From Neisseria elongata subsp. elongata (GTDB taxonomy: Bacteria; Pseudomonadota; Gammaproteobacteria; Burkholderiales; Neisseriaceae): a DNA stretch of 46,588 nt. Under the pieces are notes generated by a model. The model was not told the DNA's origin. It was given only the letters and a program-made list of their open reading frames with translations, and did no database searches. Below, in pieces: positions 15,850 through 23,956 of this stretch. The stretch spans positions 1 through 46,588 of the forward strand of contig NZ_FOPS01000012.1 in NCBI RefSeq assembly GCF_900113545.1. Reading direction: 5' to 3'. Numbering within the stretch: position 1 is the first letter of the stretch; each line of letters opens with the position of its first letter. Position numbers and translations under genes: made by a program.

Positions 15850-17328
15850 ATGCAAAAATTCATCTTAATCCGCGGTCATCAAGGTTCGGGAAAATCGACT
15901 TTCGCCGAACAAAAAGCCGCCGAATTTAAAGCGAAGTACCGTGATGCGGAAATTGTCCGTATTGAAAACGACTTGTTCATGACCGACGAAAACGGCGTGT
16001 ACCGCTGGTCAGGCGAGGCGGTGGATAAGGCGCAGAAGCGCGGTAATGCCTTGATGACTGAAACCTTAAAAATCGGACGCCAAAATCCGAACCGCAACAT
16101 TTTAATCATCCATTCCAACACCAACCAAAAGGCTTCGCGTTGCCGCCATTTGTTGGATTTGGCGAAAAAAAGCGGTTTCGAAACAGAAATCTACCGTATG
16201 CACAATTTCTATCCCAACCTGCACGGCGTGAAAGAGCATGACGTGTTGGCGGCGTATATCAAGCTGAACCAAAACCGTGTGGCAAACGAAATCCACGTCG
16301 AAGCCATGCAGCCCGCCAACGCGGAACAGTTGGAAAAAATCAAGCAAATGCAGGCTTTCGAGCGGCAACCCTTGTCGTTTGACGAAGCGCAGCAAACCTT
16401 CGTCACCGAAAATTATCTGCAACACGGCAGCCGCAACTTTACCGCCAAAGCATCCAAGCGTTATCCAGAATTGCGCGTGTTGAAATACGCACGCAGCGTG
16501 TTCTATAACAACCGCTTCGACGATGCACTGCTGGAAATGCGCGGTTTGATTATCGACGCGCACAACCGCATCATCGTGCGCCCGTTTAAAAAAGTGTTCA
16601 ATTATTCGGAGCGTATTGCCAAAGGCAGCCGTTACCCGATCCGCGTCAGCGACGAGCGATTAGTGGATGCGGTGGTAAAAGTGAACGGCTTCCTCGGCTG
16701 CTGCACTTTCGTCTCGCTTTCAGACGACCACCCGTCCCACGGCGCGGCGTTTGACGGCAAAGTGCTGTATTCGACCACCGGTTCGCTTGATAGCGCGTTT
16801 GCAGACATGACCGCCGCACACTGCGCGCAATACGAAACCCTGTTCCGCGCTTATCCGAACCACACTTTTTTGTTTGAAATCACAGACGCGAAAGATATCC
16901 ACATCATCCGCGAAGAATTGGGTGAAACCCTAATCGGCTGCATCGACGTGGCGACAGGTCATCAATTTTCTGAAGCGGAATTGGACGAAATCGGCAAACA
17001 ATACGGCATCCGCCATCCCGAAACGCTGAAAAACATTACGTTTGGCGAGCTGAAAGGTCGTCTGAAAAACGTGGAACACGAAGGCTTTATGGTATTTGAT
17101 GCCCAAACCGGCGAAATGCTGTTCAAACTCAAATCGCCGTATTACCTGATTTCCAAGTTTCTGGGACGAAGCAACGAAGGCAACATCGGACGCAAGCTCG
17201 ACAAACGCCACGTCGATGAAGAGTTTTACCCCTTAATCGACCATATCCACGATCATCGCGAAGCGTTCAACGCCATGCCGGAATTGGATAAGATTGCGTT
17301 TATCCAAGCATTCTTGCGGCAACTGTAA
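15850..17328 (+). CDS. Fused polynucleotide kinase and T4-type RNA ligase
   Basis: Two-domain RNA end-healing and sealing enzyme of 492 residues, starting at ATG 15850 with AAGGAA about 10 bases upstream. The N-terminal kinase has P-loop GHQGSGKST at 9-17, END (39-41) as a likely catalytic aspartate, and HSNTN at 88-92, similar to the T4 Pnkp lid region. The ligase half has motif I KVNG at 277-280 (K277 as the nucleotidyl site; N replaces the usual D), motif III FEIT at 342-345, motif IV EGFMVFD at 411-417 and motif V KLK at 426-428. No phosphatase domain is present. It would phosphorylate 5'-OH ends and join them to 3'-OH ends in the cytoplasm, replacing RtcB/RtcA of the classic RtcR operons. 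It contains one exact mucosa-type DUS in frame. Confidence 0.92.
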   Translation: MQKFILIRGHQGSGKSTFAEQKAAEFKAKYRDAEIVRIENDLFMTDENGVYRWSGEAVDKAQKRGNALMTETLKIGRQNPNRNILIIHSNTNQKASRCRHLLDLAKKSGFETEIYRMHNFYPNLHGVKEHDVLAAYIKLNQNRVANEIHVEAMQPANAEQLEKIKQMQAFERQPLSFDEAQQTFVTENYLQHGSRNFTAKASKRYPELRVLKYARSVFYNNRFDDALLEMRGLIIDAHNRIIVRPFKKVFNYSERIAKGSRYPIRVSDERLVDAVVKVNGFLGCCTFVSLSDDHPSHGAAFDGKVLYSTTGSLDSAFADMTAAHCAQYETLFRAYPNHTFLFEITDAKDIHIIREELGETLIGCIDVATGHQFSEAELDEIGKQYGIRHPETLKNITFGELKGRLKNVEHEGFMVFDAQTGEMLFKLKSPYYLISKFLGRSNEGNIGRKLDKRHVDEEFYPLIDHIHDHREAFNAMPELDKIAFIQAFLRQL

Positions 17329-17417
17329 GGCCGTCTGAAAAACGCCGAACGCTTGTGATAAGATGACGGCGGCGGATACTTCGTTTCATCCGCCCCCTCA
17401 TTATTGCAAAAGGAAAA

Positions 17418-17981
17418 ATGATGAAAAAAACCAATATTGTCAAAAAATTGATGCTTGCCGCCGTGATGTTCCCGTTGGCGGCACAGGCGGCGCAAGCTGC
17501 GGAGATGGCATCCTTCGGCGAACCGCCCAAAGACTTCAAAATCGGCTATCAAACCGAGCAAAACGGCATGGTAATGGTCGAGCTCGTACCGCAGAAACAG
17601 ACCGTCGACAACTGGACAAAAATGATTACCCTGCAATCCATGGCAGGCGCAAAACCGGGCGTGGCCGCATTCGGCAACAATCTGTCTACCTTATGGAAAA
17701 ATACCTGCCCGGGAGGCAGCTTTGACACTGTACAGGAAGGTAAAGAAAACGGTTATCCCTTCGCATTATGGATGATGGCTTGCGAAAACAACCCGAGCAG
17801 CAACAAACCCGAATTGACTTGGGTGAAGGCAGTACAAGGCAACGACGGCCTGTATGTGAAACAATACGCCTTCCGCTATGCGCCAAACGATGCCGAAATT
17901 ACCAATGCCATGGGGCATCTGCGCAATTTAATCGTCTGCGACAATAGTGCGAAGCATCCTTGCGGCAAAAACGGCAAATAA
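17418..17981 (+). CDS. Secreted protein of unknown function
   Basis: Protein of 187 residues with a clear signal peptide (KKLMLAAVMFPLAAQAAQAAEM, cut near residue 28), so it is probably periplasmic. The mature part is mixed alpha/beta with three cysteines (NTCPGG, MACENN, IVCDNS) plus one near the C-terminus (HPCGKNG), suggesting disulfides. AGGA lies about 8 bases before the start. It follows the kinase-ligase by 90 bases with an AG-DUS between, and may lie outside the RtcR-controlled unit because the core dialect of DUS returns here. I do not recognise the family. Confidence 0.8.
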   Translation: MMKKTNIVKKLMLAAVMFPLAAQAAQAAEMASFGEPPKDFKIGYQTEQNGMVMVELVPQKQTVDNWTKMITLQSMAGAKPGVAAFGNNLSTLWKNTCPGGSFDTVQEGKENGYPFALWMMACENNPSSNKPELTWVKAVQGNDGLYVKQYAFRYAPNDAEITNAMGHLRNLIVCDNSAKHPCGKNGK

Positions 17982-18058
17982 GCGTTTAAATATTTTCAGA
18001 CGGCCTTGGCAGTAAAATGCAACAAGGCCGTCGGTTTAAAATAACAAAAAACAAACAC

Positions 18059-18502
18059 TCACGCGCCGCACTCGAATGCCTCGATTTCGCCAACCTTGGG
18101 CGCATAAGCGCTGCTTGTGTCGTGGCGCAAATCCAGCCAAATATCCACCAGTGCCCAAGCGGCAGGTGCGGCAATCACATTCTGCCCCATGCACAACACC
18201 TGCGCGTCGTAGTTTTCCACCGAACCGCGGACGGTAAGCAAATCGTGCGCCGTCGCCGCCCGTATGCCGCGCACCTTATTGGCAGCAATCGCCGTACCCA
18301 CGCCCGTACCGCAAATCAGGATGGCGCGGTCGGCACGCCCCGCCGCCACTTCCTGCGCCGTCGCAAACGAAAGCTGCGGATAAGTGCCTTCGGGCGAAGA
18401 CAAATCGACCAGGCTGCCGACACGCGAGTCGTTTTGCAAATGCGCTTTGAGCGCGTCTTTTAATAGTGCGCCGTTGGCAGGCGCGGCAATAACCAAACGC
18501 AT
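18059..18502 (-). CDS. RpiB/LacA-family sugar-phosphate isomerase-like protein
   Basis: Protein of 147 residues resembling ribose-5-phosphate isomerase B, which interconverts ribose-5-phosphate and ribulose-5-phosphate. The family core ILICGTGVGTAIAANKVRGIRAAT is present, with the catalytic cysteine, as is QVLCMGQNVI. However, the usual N-terminal GADHAG, which binds substrate, is replaced by AAPANGA, so the conserved Asp-His pair is missing. This may be a divergent or specialised isomerase. It is transcribed divergently from the metallophosphoesterase gene. Confidence 0.8.
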   Translation of the reverse strand: MRLVIAAPANGALLKDALKAHLQNDSRVGSLVDLSSPEGTYPQLSFATAQEVAAGRADRAILICGTGVGTAIAANKVRGIRAATAHDLLTVRGSVENYDAQVLCMGQNVIAAPAAWALVDIWLDLRHDTSSAYAPKVGEIEAFECGA

Positions 18503-18609
18503 ACATACTCCTTAACCACATAATAAACATAACCAGCATACGCCCGCTTGCAATACGCTTCAAGCCGGACAGCCGCACTACCACATCAAAAAATCACAGG
18601 AAACGCAAC

Positions 18610-19263
18610 ATGAGCAAAATCTTTTTCACATCCGACCTACATTTTTCGCACAAAAACATTGCCAAATTCTGCCCGCAGTTCCGCCCGTTCGACAACATCG
18701 CCGACATGGACGAATACCTGATCGAAACATGGAACAACACCGTTTCCCCCGATGATGACGTATACAACTTGGGCGATTTGTCTTTCGCCCACGACATCAA
18801 AAAAATCGCCGCCGTCCTATCGCGCCTCAACGGCAAACACCACCTGATTTACGGCAACCACGACGACATCATCCGCCGCCACAACAAATACCTGTTTGAA
18901 ACCGTCAAACACGACGGCCACCCACTGCTGTCATCCGCCCGAACCTACCGAAAACTGCAATTGGAAGAAATAGACAACACGCTGATTTTGTTCCACTACC
19001 CGATTAACGAATGGGACGGCTGCCACAAAGGCTGGTATCACTTATACGGCCATTTGCACGACCGTCTGGCAGAAATCCCCGGCCGTGCCTTAAACGTCGG
19101 CTTCGACCTGCACGGCCGTTTCCTCACCCCGCAAGACATCGACAGCTTCCTCAGCCCGCTGCCGAAAATCTCGCATTTCGGCGAAAACACATCCGTACCG
19201 TCCCAATTAGAAACTGCCAAGGACTTCGTGGCACATCGGCTTCAGGCAATCAACAATTTGTAA
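18610..19263 (+). CDS. Calcineurin-like metallophosphoesterase
   Basis: Soluble protein of 217 residues with the full two-metal site of the superfamily: SDLHF (residues 8-12), LGDLSF, YGNHDD, the histidine in FHYPIN, and YGHLH. There is no signal peptide, so it acts in the cytoplasm. Members cleave phosphomonoesters or diesters, and some remove 2',3'-cyclic phosphates from RNA. It lies 1.3 kb downstream of the kinase-ligase, which lacks a phosphatase, so a link to RNA end healing can be imagined but two unrelated genes lie between. The substrate is unknown. Confidence 0.85.
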   Translation: MSKIFFTSDLHFSHKNIAKFCPQFRPFDNIADMDEYLIETWNNTVSPDDDVYNLGDLSFAHDIKKIAAVLSRLNGKHHLIYGNHDDIIRRHNKYLFETVKHDGHPLLSSARTYRKLQLEEIDNTLILFHYPINEWDGCHKGWYHLYGHLHDRLAEIPGRALNVGFDLHGRFLTPQDIDSFLSPLPKISHFGENTSVPSQLETAKDFVAHRLQAINNL

Positions 19264-19346
19264 GACACGAAACCGCAGCGGAGTAACCGGAATTTGCGAA
19301 TTTATATATTTTCGAACACGAATACCCAGCCTCCGCCCAATAACAA

Positions 19347-19382
19347 AAAGGCCGTCTGAAATATATTTTTCAGACGGCCTTT
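19347..19382. terminator. DUS-pair terminator after the metallophosphoesterase gene
   Basis: AAAGGCCGTCTGAAA...TTTCAGACGGCCTTT forms a hairpin 85 bases after the stop. Confidence 0.7.
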
Positions 19383-19485
19383 CATCAAAAACACCCTCAA
19401 ACGCCGAACAACCGCCACCAAACCGCCCCGCCCGTTTTATTCCGCTATATAATCCGTCCTTTTTTCCGCCGTCCGAAACCGCCCC

Positions 19486-21186
19486 ATGTCCGCCAAAATC
19501 CAAGTCCGTCCCGTCAATCCCCAAACCTGCCAAACCCTGATTGCCGCCGGTGCCGACCCGCTGATCGCCCGCCTGTGCGCCGCCCGCGACGTGGCCGGGC
19601 CGGACGAGTTGCTGGACAAACTTTCCGCCCTGCTGCCTTATACGCTGCTGAAAAACTGCGAAACCGCAGCCGTCCGATTGGCCGACGCAATCGAAAAACA
19701 GGAAAACATCCTGATTGTCGCCGACTACGACGCCGACGGCGCAACTGCCTGCGCCGTCGGCATCAAAGGCTTGCAGGCCATGGGGGCGCGGGCGGATTTT
19801 ATGGTGCCGAACCGCTTTGAAAACGGCTACGGGCTGACACCCGAAATCGCCGAAGCCGCAGCGGCGGCCGGCGCGCGCCTGATGCTGACGGTGGACAACG
19901 GCATCGCCAGCATGGCGGGCGTGGCGCGGGCTGCGGCCTTGGGCTTAGAAGTCATCGTTACCGACCACCACCTGCCCGCCGAAGAAACGCCCGACTGCAT
20001 CATCGTCAATCCCAACCAGCAAGGCTGCGGTTTTCCGAGCAAAAACCTGGCGGGCGTGGGCGTGATTTTTTACGTCCTCACCGCCTTGCGCGCCGAAATG
20101 CGCCGACGCGGCTGTTTTTCAGACGGCCTCACCGAGCCGAACCTTGCCGACCTGCTGGATTTGGTGGCTTTAGGCACGGTGGCCGACGTTGTGCCGCTCG
20201 ACCACAACAACCGAATTTTAGTGTCGCAGGGACTGAAACGGATGAGGGCGGGCAAGATGCGCCCGGGTATCCGCGCCCTGTTTGACGCGGCACGGCGCGA
20301 CTGGCGCAAGGCGCAGCCTTTCGACATGGGTTTTGCGCTGGGCCCGCGCATCAATGCCGCCGGACGGCTGGATGACATGTCCGTCGGCATCGCCTGCCTT
20401 TTGGCCGACAACGACGCGGCGGCACAAACGCTGGCGGCACAGTTGAACGACCTCAACATCGAACGGCGCGAAATCGAACAATCCATGCTCAACGACGCGC
20501 TGGCGGGCTTCCCCGAAACACTGCCGTTCGGGCAGACCACGCTGACGGTTTACCGCGACGACTTCCATCAAGGCGTAGTCGGCATCGTGGCAGGCCGTCT
20601 GAAAGAGCGTTTCCACCGCCCCACCATCGTCTTCGCCCCGGCGGACAACGGCGAAGTGCGCGGTTCGGGACGCTCCATCCCCAAGCTGCACCTGCGCGAT
20701 GCGCTGGATTTGGTGGCCAAACGCCATCCCGACCTGATTTTGAAATTCGGCGGACACGCGATGGCGGCCGGCCTGACCATACACGGAAACGACGTCGCCC
20801 GCTTTCAGACGGCCTTCGAAGAAACCGTGCGCGGCCTGCTGGATGAAGACGACCTGACCCAAACCTACCTTACCGACGGCAGCCTTCCCGCCGGCGACAT
20901 CACGTTGGAACGCGCGCAACACCTGTCCGCACACGTCTGGGGGCAGGGATTCGCCCCGCCGAGCTTTACCGACGAATTCAGCGTCATCCGCCAGCAAAGC
21001 ATGGGCGCGGAAGGCAAACACAAAAAAGCCCTGCTGAAAAAAGACGGCTACGAATTTGAAGCCATGTTCTGGCGGTGCGGCGAAAACATCCCCGAACGCA
21101 TCCGCACCGTCTACCGCCCCGTGGCCAACGAATGGCGCGACAACATCGAACTGCAACTCTATATCGATTATTGGGAAGCGGCCTGA
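19486..21186 (+). CDS. recJ: Single-strand DNA 5'-3' exonuclease RecJ
   Basis: DHH-family nuclease used in recombination and mismatch repair. Residues 78-85 read VADYDADG (motif I), and the signature DHH is at 160-162. The DHHA1 domain with GGHAMAAGL and an OB-type C-terminal domain follow. The 566-residue length is normal. A DUS is read in frame near residue 213 (FSDGL) and a second near residue 365 (AGRLKE). The gene stands between DUS copies. No defect is seen. Confidence 0.96.
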   Translation: MSAKIQVRPVNPQTCQTLIAAGADPLIARLCAARDVAGPDELLDKLSALLPYTLLKNCETAAVRLADAIEKQENILIVADYDADGATACAVGIKGLQAMGARADFMVPNRFENGYGLTPEIAEAAAAAGARLMLTVDNGIASMAGVARAAALGLEVIVTDHHLPAEETPDCIIVNPNQQGCGFPSKNLAGVGVIFYVLTALRAEMRRRGCFSDGLTEPNLADLLDLVALGTVADVVPLDHNNRILVSQGLKRMRAGKMRPGIRALFDAARRDWRKAQPFDMGFALGPRINAAGRLDDMSVGIACLLADNDAAAQTLAAQLNDLNIERREIEQSMLNDALAGFPETLPFGQTTLTVYRDDFHQGVVGIVAGRLKERFHRPTIVFAPADNGEVRGSGRSIPKLHLRDALDLVAKRHPDLILKFGGHAMAAGLTIHGNDVARFQTAFEETVRGLLDEDDLTQTYLTDGSLPAGDITLERAQHLSAHVWGQGFAPPSFTDEFSVIRQQSMGAEGKHKKALLKKDGYEFEAMFWRCGENIPERIRTVYRPVANEWRDNIELQLYIDYWEAA

Positions 21187-21272
21187 TTCCGGTATAAAGG
21201 CCGTCTGAAAATCTCAAACCGCGCGACGGCAAAACAAAAATACAAACACACGAACTACGAAGGAACCCTCGG

Positions 21273-21701
21273 ATGAAACCCCTGCTTTTCTGCCTGCTCA
21301 CGGCAGCCATCGGCAACTGCCTCTACCACCTCGGCCTGAAATCCGCCGACATTCAGGGCAACCCGATGCGGGCCTTAAGCCTGTATTACGCCTTCGCCTT
21401 CATCCTTTCCCTGGCAGCCGCGCCGTTTTTCGGCCCGCTGAAACTTTCAGACGGCCTCGTTTCCGCCGCCGATTGGCGCATCTGGTTGGTGGCCGCAGGC
21501 ATGGTATTAATCGAACTCGGCTTTTTCTTGGCCTACCGCAGCGGCGGCTCGCCGCAATGGTCGGGCGTGGCAGTAAACGGTACCGCCGCCTTGTTGTTGG
21601 TACCTCTGGGCATCCTGCTGTTTCACGAACAATTTTCCATGCAAAAAGTGCTGGGCATCATACTCACACTATCGGGCATCTATTTTTTGGCCTCCAAATA
21701 A
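21273..21701 (+). CDS. Small DMT/EamA-like membrane protein
   Basis: Protein of 142 residues with four hydrophobic helices, about residues 3-20, 36-55, 72-92 and 98-138 (the last region may be two helices). It is half the size of a normal EamA transporter, so it resembles the small multidrug-resistance-type half proteins that work as dimers. AGGAA lies shortly before the start. A DUS is read in frame (KLSDGL). The substrate is unknown. Confidence 0.7.
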   Translation: MKPLLFCLLTAAIGNCLYHLGLKSADIQGNPMRALSLYYAFAFILSLAAAPFFGPLKLSDGLVSAADWRIWLVAAGMVLIELGFFLAYRSGGSPQWSGVAVNGTAALLLVPLGILLFHEQFSMQKVLGIILTLSGIYFLASK

Positions 21702-21827
21702 AACAGCTTGATATCAATATGCTACCGTAATCCACTAAATTTTATTGCACAAATTATATGCAGGCTATATGATGACCGACCACCCGCACCCACCATCAAA
21801 GACACACCGCTCTTCGGAGAAACCATC

Positions 21828-22628
21828 ATGAGACTGCCCGTATTGTTCATCGGCCACGGCAGCCCGCTCAATGCCATACGCGACTCCGCCTACACCGAAG
21901 AATGGCAAAACTACGGCGACGAACTGCTCGACGAATACGACGGCGAAATCGAAAGCATCCTCTGCATCTCCTCCCAATGGCAGACCGAAGGCACGCGCGT
22001 CACATCTGCCGAACAACCGTCCACCCTGCACGATTTCGACGACTTCCCCGACGAACTCTACCGAATAAATTATCCCGCCGAAGGCAACCCCGAACTGGCC
22101 GCCCGCATCGTCGCCCTGTTGGGGGAAGAGCAAGCCGCCGCCGACCCGCAACGCGGCCTGGATTACAGCGCGTGGGCAGTATTGAAACGCCTCGTCCCCG
22201 CCGCCGACATCCCCGTCGTGCAAATGAGCCTCGACAGCCGCCTGAACGCCCAAGGCCACTTCGACCTGGCGGCCAAACTCGCCCCGCTGCGCAAAGAAGG
22301 CGTGCTGATTGTCGCCGCCGGCAACATCGTCTCCAACCTGCCGCTACAAGACTGGCAACATCCCGACCGTGCGGGCAATGCCTACCCGTGGGCGGATTTG
22401 GCGCACGAACTGGTCAACAAATGGATAACCGGCCGCCGCTACGACCGCCTGCTGGACGAAGCCCAATATCCCGTCGCCATCCGTCAGGCATTCCACAACC
22501 GGCAGAATTTCTACCCGCTGCTCTACGCCCTGGCATTACGCGGCGAAAAAGAACCGATCGAATTTTTCAACGACGAAATCATCGGCAAATCCGTCAGCAT
22601 GACTTCGCTGGTCATCGGCTTCGTCTGA
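21828..22628 (+). CDS. ygiD: DODA-type extradiol dioxygenase (YgiD family)
   Basis: Cytoplasmic non-haem metal enzyme of 266 residues of the 4,5-DOPA dioxygenase extradiol family. The start at 21828 (MRLPVLFIGHGSPLNA) has GGAGA eight bases upstream; the longer frame from 21708 lacks support. The metal-binding histidine in IGHGSP, the SSQWQTEG segment, the IVAAGNIVSNL stretch and the late His in RQAFHN are all present. The true substrate in Neisseria is not known; the family opens catechol-type rings. It is followed by a divergent-looking iron-type control region and a binding-protein gene. Confidence 0.85.
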   Translation: MRLPVLFIGHGSPLNAIRDSAYTEEWQNYGDELLDEYDGEIESILCISSQWQTEGTRVTSAEQPSTLHDFDDFPDELYRINYPAEGNPELAARIVALLGEEQAAADPQRGLDYSAWAVLKRLVPAADIPVVQMSLDSRLNAQGHFDLAAKLAPLRKEGVLIVAAGNIVSNLPLQDWQHPDRAGNAYPWADLAHELVNKWITGRRYDRLLDEAQYPVAIRQAFHNRQNFYPLLYALALRGEKEPIEFFNDEIIGKSVSMTSLVIGFV

Positions 22629-22656
22629 TTCTCGGAAGCGCAGTCCTCCTTTACAG

Positions 22657-22689
22657 TTATCGGCCGAATCATTATCATCCGGCCGATAA
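22657..22689. promoter_or_regulatory. Inverted repeat with a Fur-like core
   Basis: TTATCGGCCG (22657-22666) and CGGCCGATAA (22680-22689) form a perfect 10-base inverted repeat. The space between, AATCATTATCATC, resembles part of a Fur box. It sits just before a siderophore-type binding-protein gene, so iron control is plausible. It could also be a terminator of ygiD. Confidence 0.4.
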
Positions 22690-22710
22690 AAACAACAGGA
22701 AACGTCTGCC

Positions 22711-23613
22711 ATGCCTGTCCGAAAACTCCTCTCCGGCCTCCTTGCCGCCGTCCTTTTCGCCGCGCTTCCGGCTGCTGCCAAAGACATCGTTTGGAAACAG
22801 CAAACCATCACAATCGCAAAAAATCCAAGCCGCATCGCCGTTTACGATCCTGCCGCGCTCGACATCCTCGAAAGCCTGGGCGTACAAACCGCCGCATACA
22901 ACGACGGCGGGCAACCCGATCCCGCCAAACTCGCCGCCGAACCGCCCGAATTGATTATCCTCGGCGGCGCAACGGCAGGCCGTCTGAAAGATACCGCCGC
23001 CATCGCCCCCTCCCTCGACCTCACACCCGATACCGACAGCTACCTTACCGACCTTGCCGCCCGCACCATGCTGCTGGCCGACATATTCGGCAAAAACAAA
23101 GCCGCCGAACAAAAATTGAAAGCCGTATCCAACAAACGGGCCATCTTAAAACAGCGCACCGAAGGCAAAACCGCCATCTTACTGCTGATGGAAAACGGCG
23201 GCTTCATCCCCCAATCCGAAGACGACCGCTTCGGCTTCTTCTACACCCTCTCCGACCTGTACACGCCCGACAATGCCGACTTGACGCATCATCCCGAAGA
23301 CCGGCCACCCGCGCCGCTGCCGGAAAAAGCTTCCTCGCGCCAAAAAAAGGCCGCACGGGAAGCCGAAGAAAAACGGCTGGCCGAACAAAATGTGCGGTTG
23401 GAAAAACTGCTGGCCGCCCGTCCCGACTACATCGCCGTCCTCAACCCGCACGCCGATGCATCCGCCACCCGCGCCGAACTGCAAAAACACTCCGTACTCG
23501 GCCGGTATTCCGCCCAAACCATCCTCCTCGATACCGGCTCTTGGTATCGAATCGGCGCGGGGCTGGACAACACCACCCGCATGTTGGACGAACTGATACG
23601 GGCAACCGACTGA
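22711..23613 (+). CDS. Siderophore-type periplasmic binding protein
   Basis: Substrate-binding component of an iron-siderophore ABC importer (FatB/CeuE-like), 300 residues. A signal peptide covers about residues 1-23 (LLAAVLFAALPAAAKD). The typical KNPSRIAVYDPAALDILESLGV, the PELIILG segment and the C-terminal VLGRYSAQTILLDTGSWY follow. No lipobox cysteine is seen, so it is probably soluble in the periplasm. Around residues 205-230 lies a charged helical stretch rich in K, E and R (SSRQKKAAREAEEKR), longer than I expect for the family. No permease or ATPase gene is adjacent, so its partners must be elsewhere. Confidence 0.82.
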   Translation: MPVRKLLSGLLAAVLFAALPAAAKDIVWKQQTITIAKNPSRIAVYDPAALDILESLGVQTAAYNDGGQPDPAKLAAEPPELIILGGATAGRLKDTAAIAPSLDLTPDTDSYLTDLAARTMLLADIFGKNKAAEQKLKAVSNKRAILKQRTEGKTAILLLMENGGFIPQSEDDRFGFFYTLSDLYTPDNADLTHHPEDRPPAPLPEKASSRQKKAAREAEEKRLAEQNVRLEKLLAARPDYIAVLNPHADASATRAELQKHSVLGRYSAQTILLDTGSWYRIGAGLDNTTRMLDELIRATD

Positions 23614-23886
23614 AACACCGAGGCCGTCTGAAAACCCGTCAGGTTTCGCGGGAAAGCCGATTTTCCGTACCGGCGGCCCGATAGGCAGTCTCTCAGGTGG
23701 AAGACGGTTTCTCACGAATCCCTTTCGACTCCTCTGCCCCTCACGACACGCCCTGCCGCACCTGAACCGAATATGCCCGGCCGAACCGATGGGAAAACGG
23801 TAACCGTGCGCCCTATCCGTCCCGACCCGTTTTTTTACAACATAAAGCCTGCGGCAGGGCAGGCAACACCTCAACCGGACATGCAA
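23614..23886. other. Intergenic stretch, no gene seen
   Basis: With the terminator that follows, this makes about 340 bases without a gene. It holds an AG-DUS near 23623 and otherwise no convincing reading frame, promoter or RNA structure. Confidence 0.6.
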
Positions 23887-23942
23887 AAAGGCCGTCTGAA
23901 AACATCAGCTTCTGTGAAGTAAATGTTTTCAGACGGCCTTTA
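23887..23942 (-). terminator. DUS-pair terminator of hemL
   Basis: A 19-bp stem, AAAGGCCGTCTGAAAACAT (23887-23905) with ATGTTTTCAGACGGCCTTT (23923-23941). The loop carries a relative of the TTTCTGCGAAGC repeat. Confidence 0.8.
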
Positions 23943-23956
23943 TTCAAAAATATCCG

